A stretch of DNA of 64,000 nucleotides, from the NCBI RefSeq assembly GCF_018812025.1, contig NC_063066.1, forward strand, positions 5,369,882 through 5,433,881. The letters run 5' to 3'. Under the pieces are notes generated by a model. The model did not search any database, was not told the DNA's origin, and was given only the letters and a program-made list of their open reading frames with translations. The position numbers were made by a program, and so were the translations under genes. Below, in pieces: positions 50,200 through 64,000 of the stretch (position 1 is the first letter of the stretch; every line of letters begins with the position of its first letter). This stretch comes from Megalobrama amblycephala (Eukaryota; Chordata; Actinopteri; Cypriniformes; Xenocyprididae).

Positions 50200-50786
50200 T
50201 CATTTTGGACCGATGTAGGTAACAGTTTTCCCAGTCTTCTTCAGTGTTTCCAGAAGAACATCTGTGTCTTTGTCTGACTCAATGAAGACCTTCTTATTGG
50301 GGAGATCAATGTCAAACTTGACATCTGTTGAGAGACACAAATGAACTATGTCCCAACATGAAAAAAAACATTTAATAAAAAAAGGAAAGGAAATTAAGTT
50401 ACTATTTTGGATATATTAAACCAAAGTAGTTTCACAAACATCTAGTTTAAATAGTTTTGACAGGTTAATATACACAGTTCAAAGGTCTCACAGCAGGAGA
50501 CTGTTTGAAATATGAAATATTTAAAAGCCTACCCAGTTTTTTAAGCACTCGAGTTACTGCACCAGAGCATCCCTCACATGTCATGTCCACAAAAAACTCG
50601 TGAGTCTGTCATGAGAAAAGAAAATACATTTGATCCAATTCTAAGAGAGAATCACAAGCTAGCTATGAAGCTAATGTCTACGAAGTTATCTTAAAAAAGT
50701 GATTTAGGATGTCCAGAAATCAGGCAGCAAAATATAAACAGATCTTTACGAGTTAAATTTTAGATTAAAAGTGAAATTACCGTCAT
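50200..50786 (-). CDS. atox1: ATOX1 copper chaperone (3 coding exons, 67 aa)
   Basis: Cytosolic metallochaperone that carries Cu(I) to the ATP7A/ATP7B pumps of the secretory pathway. Coding exons: 50786-50781 (ATG ACG only), 50605-50533 and 50324-50200; 204 nt in frame, 67 aa (human 68). The copper site MTCEGC is at residues 10-15 in a ferredoxin-like HMA fold. The C-terminal half, with VKFDIDLPNKKV and TLKKTGKTVTYIG, matches vertebrate ATOX1 closely, including the lysines near the copper loop. A first coding exon with only two codons is unusual, but the junctions are clean. The stop lies 26 nt before a further splice donor, so the 3' UTR is split. The gene is head to head with slc36a1. Confidence 0.97.
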
Positions 50787-50789
50787 GAT

Positions 50790-51290
50790 CGATCCGATTG
50801 TCTTTACAGACTCGTTTTTGCTGGGACTGACTGTTGCTGTACAGATGACGCGCTGTTTAGTTTAGGGCTCATCTCTAAATTACTAACAAAACGTTCATTT
50901 GAAAAACGAACTAAACGTACATATATGTGATCAAAGTGCGCATATTTTGAAAGACTCTTCTATACTATATATCACGTTTGTGTTACGAGTCAACGAGTTA
51001 CTATACAAACGGTTTAAACACGTACACTACGTAATTTTACATGATGACTTTTGATTGACGCTCCCTTTGCAGGCAAAAAAAAAAAATAATAATAATAATG
51101 CGATTAACATAATTCACGTTGGTTTTAATTTAGCCAACATGTGATGTGGATACAATTTAAAAGTTAAACTCTTTAATTCTCAAAACAGAAACATTAGTGA
51201 TGTTTGTTGGTTTGCTCTGTACAGGCAGAAGTGAAATCAGCTGACCGGCACATGCTGATGGTCATGTGACCGCAGAGGCGGATACACAAT
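50790..51290. promoter_or_regulatory. Head-to-head atox1/slc36a1 intergenic promoter region
   Basis: The atox1 start codon at 50786 faces left and slc36a1 exon 1 faces right, leaving roughly 500 bp for both promoters. No TATA box is apparent for either gene. A GTCATGTGAC element at 51261-51270 matches an M-box/CLEAR-type E-box, one base from GTCACGTGAC. It is what one would look for upstream of a lysosomal transporter gene. A shared promoter is an inference from spacing. Confidence 0.5.
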
Positions 51291-51432
51291 CTCAGGAGAA
51301 GAGCAGATACGGGTCATCATATCATGTCTGCTTGTTTGTTCGCGTCTGTGCTGCTGTTTTAGTATGTCCGGGTTCAGATATGGACTTTATGAGCTTTATA
51401 CAGTAGGTGAATATCATTCAGCGGTGCTTACG
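51290..51432 (+). other. slc36a1: Candidate slc36a1 exon 1 (5' UTR)
   Basis: A donor (CTTACG|GTAAGTAC) at 51432/51433 follows CpG-containing sequence. The next plus-strand acceptor, GCGATCACAG, precedes exon 2 (53221-53330), which carries the ATG. The 5' edge is uncertain. Confidence 0.5.
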
Positions 51433-51609
51433 GTAAGTACATGTTTGTCATCTCATGTATGTAGCACAACATTAGCAAGATAAACAAGATGTTTGGTTGT
51501 GACAGCACTGACAGCTGAAGGCAGGACATATTACTGCTTATTTTTGAAAACATTACACTTTATTACCACCTATTACTGTCGTGAACGAGACATAAATTAA
51601 ATAATTTGT

Positions 51610-51850
51610 CATTTGATAACTGTAAGTTAAATTGAATTAACAATAACAATACTTATACAACATTAGTCAATGCTAATCACAACATTTAACATACATTTTA
51701 TAATCAAAAGATTTTAACATTAGTGAACTAATATGAATAAACTATTAATTACTGTATTTTTTTATTAGCAAAGATTAATAAATACAAATGTATTGCTCAT
51801 GGTTCATGTTAGTTAATACATTAAATGAACCTTATTGTAAAGTGTTACCA
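51610..51850. repeat. Decayed GGTAACACTTTACAATAAGG MITE, slc36a1 intron 1
   Basis: The right terminus CCTTATTGTAAAGTGTTACC is intact at 51831-51850. The left end is diverged. Confidence 0.65.
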
Positions 51851-52342
51851 AATTTACTTCAACAACAAGTGCATGGTCATGAAAGGCTTTCATTTTTACA
51901 TTGATCTGTTTTTATATTGATTTGACTTTTGGATACGAGACATTAAGGATGCAGTCAGTGGGAAATGTGTTTAAGACAAAGCACTGGCCACTCCAAAGTT
52001 AAACATTGATTTTAGATCATGTGTCAGCATTGAACAGAGCTGCTTTGCATTATCATATAGTGTGGTTTTAATGCTCTCATATCTGTAGCAAAAGAATTAG
52101 GCTTTGTTGTGAGTTTATCTATGTTTTGTGGCTTAAAAATGTCAGTTACAGCTTTTACACAGTGGCTGAATGAGTTTGCTGAAATAATGTGGCTTTGGAA
52201 CAAGTTCAAATAGTTGTGACATCTTTCTGACGTGTGTTTCACACTCGTAAGGTTTAATATCAAATACATACAAAACATACTGTGTCAGTTTCGTAGTAGA
52301 GTGATGGTGTCAGAAGATATTTACATATATATAGATATATTA

Positions 52343-52836
52343 TACTGCCCTCCAGAAGTTTGGAAATGCCCTAGAAAAGTGGGGTTTTGGACAATATTGG
52401 CATGAATCTTTTTTAATTTGTGATAATTTTGCACTGATAAGGGACATCACAAACTATGAAAACATATTTTATTACATAAACAGTTTATACATAGAAAAAA
52501 CTTAAATTTTCAATTCATCAAAATATCCAGCATTAGCAGCTATCTGACCTAACCTGGGTTCTGATTGGTTCATTGTATTCTAAACTTAAATCTTTTACAA
52601 ACCTGGGCCAAGTTTAAACCAGTAACCAGCATCACAGCTGGCAAAGGGGCGTGTCTGACTTTGACATATATATATATTGCCATTATTATGTAATCAAAAT
52701 GAAAATTATTATTGCTGGTCTTCAATGATAATGTCAAGTTACTTTAATGTATTTGCACCAAAAAATGATAAGGATTTATGCTGATATCGTCCAAAACCAC
52801 ACTTTGCCAGGGGTGTTTCCAAACTTTTGGAGGGCA

Positions 52837-52839
<3 letters not shown>
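52343..52839. mobile_element. Tc1/mariner-like non-autonomous element, slc36a1 intron 1
   Basis: Ends ACTGCCCTCCAGAAGTTTGG and CCAAACTTTTGGAGGGCAGT form a long inverted repeat that extends through GTTTTGGACAATAT / ATATCGTCCAAAAC. 497 bp, next to TA-rich sequence, no ORF. Confidence 0.8.

Positions 52840-52840
<1 letters not shown>

Positions 52841-52897
<57 letters not shown>
52841..52897. repeat. (GT)n(AT)n microsatellite
   Basis: About 9 GT followed by about 19 AT units, directly abutting the right end of a Tc1-like element. Confidence 0.95.
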
Positions 52898-52902
<5 letters not shown>

Positions 52903-53220
52903 TTTTGTTTGCCGTTTACATATTACATATCTGACAATTAGACAACACATTATTAATTCTTTTTCTCTATATGCATAATAATACAGATGATGGATGTGAA
53001 TGATGCAGTAGTTCATTTGAGCTGTTCTGTGAGATTCTTACTGCTATATTAAAGTGTCAGATATAACTAATGTTGATTGCATAGTCATTTTGCATGTTTG
53101 AAATCCTCACATTGTTTTTAGCCCTGAGATATAAATATAATGACGCAGAAAGGGCACGTTGTGCGTCATGCATGTGTTCTGGGAGGGCTATTAACTCTGT
53201 TCATTTGTCTGCGATCACAG

Positions 53221-53302
53221 AGCCTGTAGATGCAGCGTCTCCGCAGGGAAGCTTTTGATCAGTGAAGCTATCAGTGGCAAATTACACCCTACCAAAGCAA
53301 GC
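53221..53302 (+). other. slc36a1: slc36a1 exon 2 5' UTR portion
   Basis: Sequence from the acceptor at 53220 to the start codon at 53303, which sits in a favourable Kozak context (AAGCATGG). The coding part MASDINYQD ends at the donor after 53330. Confidence 0.75.

Positions 53303-64000
<10,698 letters not shown>

Overview
This is vertebrate nuclear DNA and almost certainly comes from a cyprinid-type teleost fish. The coding sequence lies in short exons with GT/AG junctions. The introns and spacers are AT-rich and crowded with short inverted-repeat DNA transposons whose ends are typical of zebrafish, carp and goldfish. Four genes can be assembled exon by exon, and the reading frame holds across every junction. 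The gene set (SLC36A1, ATOX1, SPARC, G3BP1) matches the conserved neighbourhood on human 5q33.

Layout. 1-5.9 kb: spacer with transposon debris, including a decayed L2-type LINE. 5.9-15.6 kb: g3bp1 (minus strand, 12 exons, 474 aa), the stress-granule RNA-binding protein. 15.6-20.3 kb: spacer with a 102-bp A/TA/T palindrome and several repeats. 20.3-32.9 kb: sparc (minus strand, 9 coding exons plus a tentative 5' UTR exon, 291 aa), the secreted matrix glycoprotein. Its intron 7 holds a 1.7-kb array of about 40 copies of a 42-bp unit. 32.9-47.8 kb: a 15-kb gene desert with transposons, an inverted pair of one transposon family and a G-rich 66-bp minisatellite. 47.8-50.9 kb: atox1 (minus strand, 67 aa), the copper chaperone, with an intron in its 3' UTR. 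51.2-64 kb: slc36a1 (plus strand), the proton-coupled amino-acid transporter. It runs off the right edge after 11 exons, and the first 383 codons are present.

atox1 and slc36a1 are head to head, with about 650 bp between the atox1 start codon and the slc36a1 exon 1 donor, so they probably share a promoter region. The four genes are not a functional pathway; their proximity is ancestral synteny.

I did not find a convincing new gene system. The strongest unexplained structures are the 42-bp array in sparc, which is open on both strands, dimeric and partly palindromic, and the 66-bp G-rich array. Next come the spliced atox1 3' UTR, several transposon families that all target TTAA, and a short peptide ORF kept in two copies of one of those families. 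Most long ORFs in the window are repeat artefacts.
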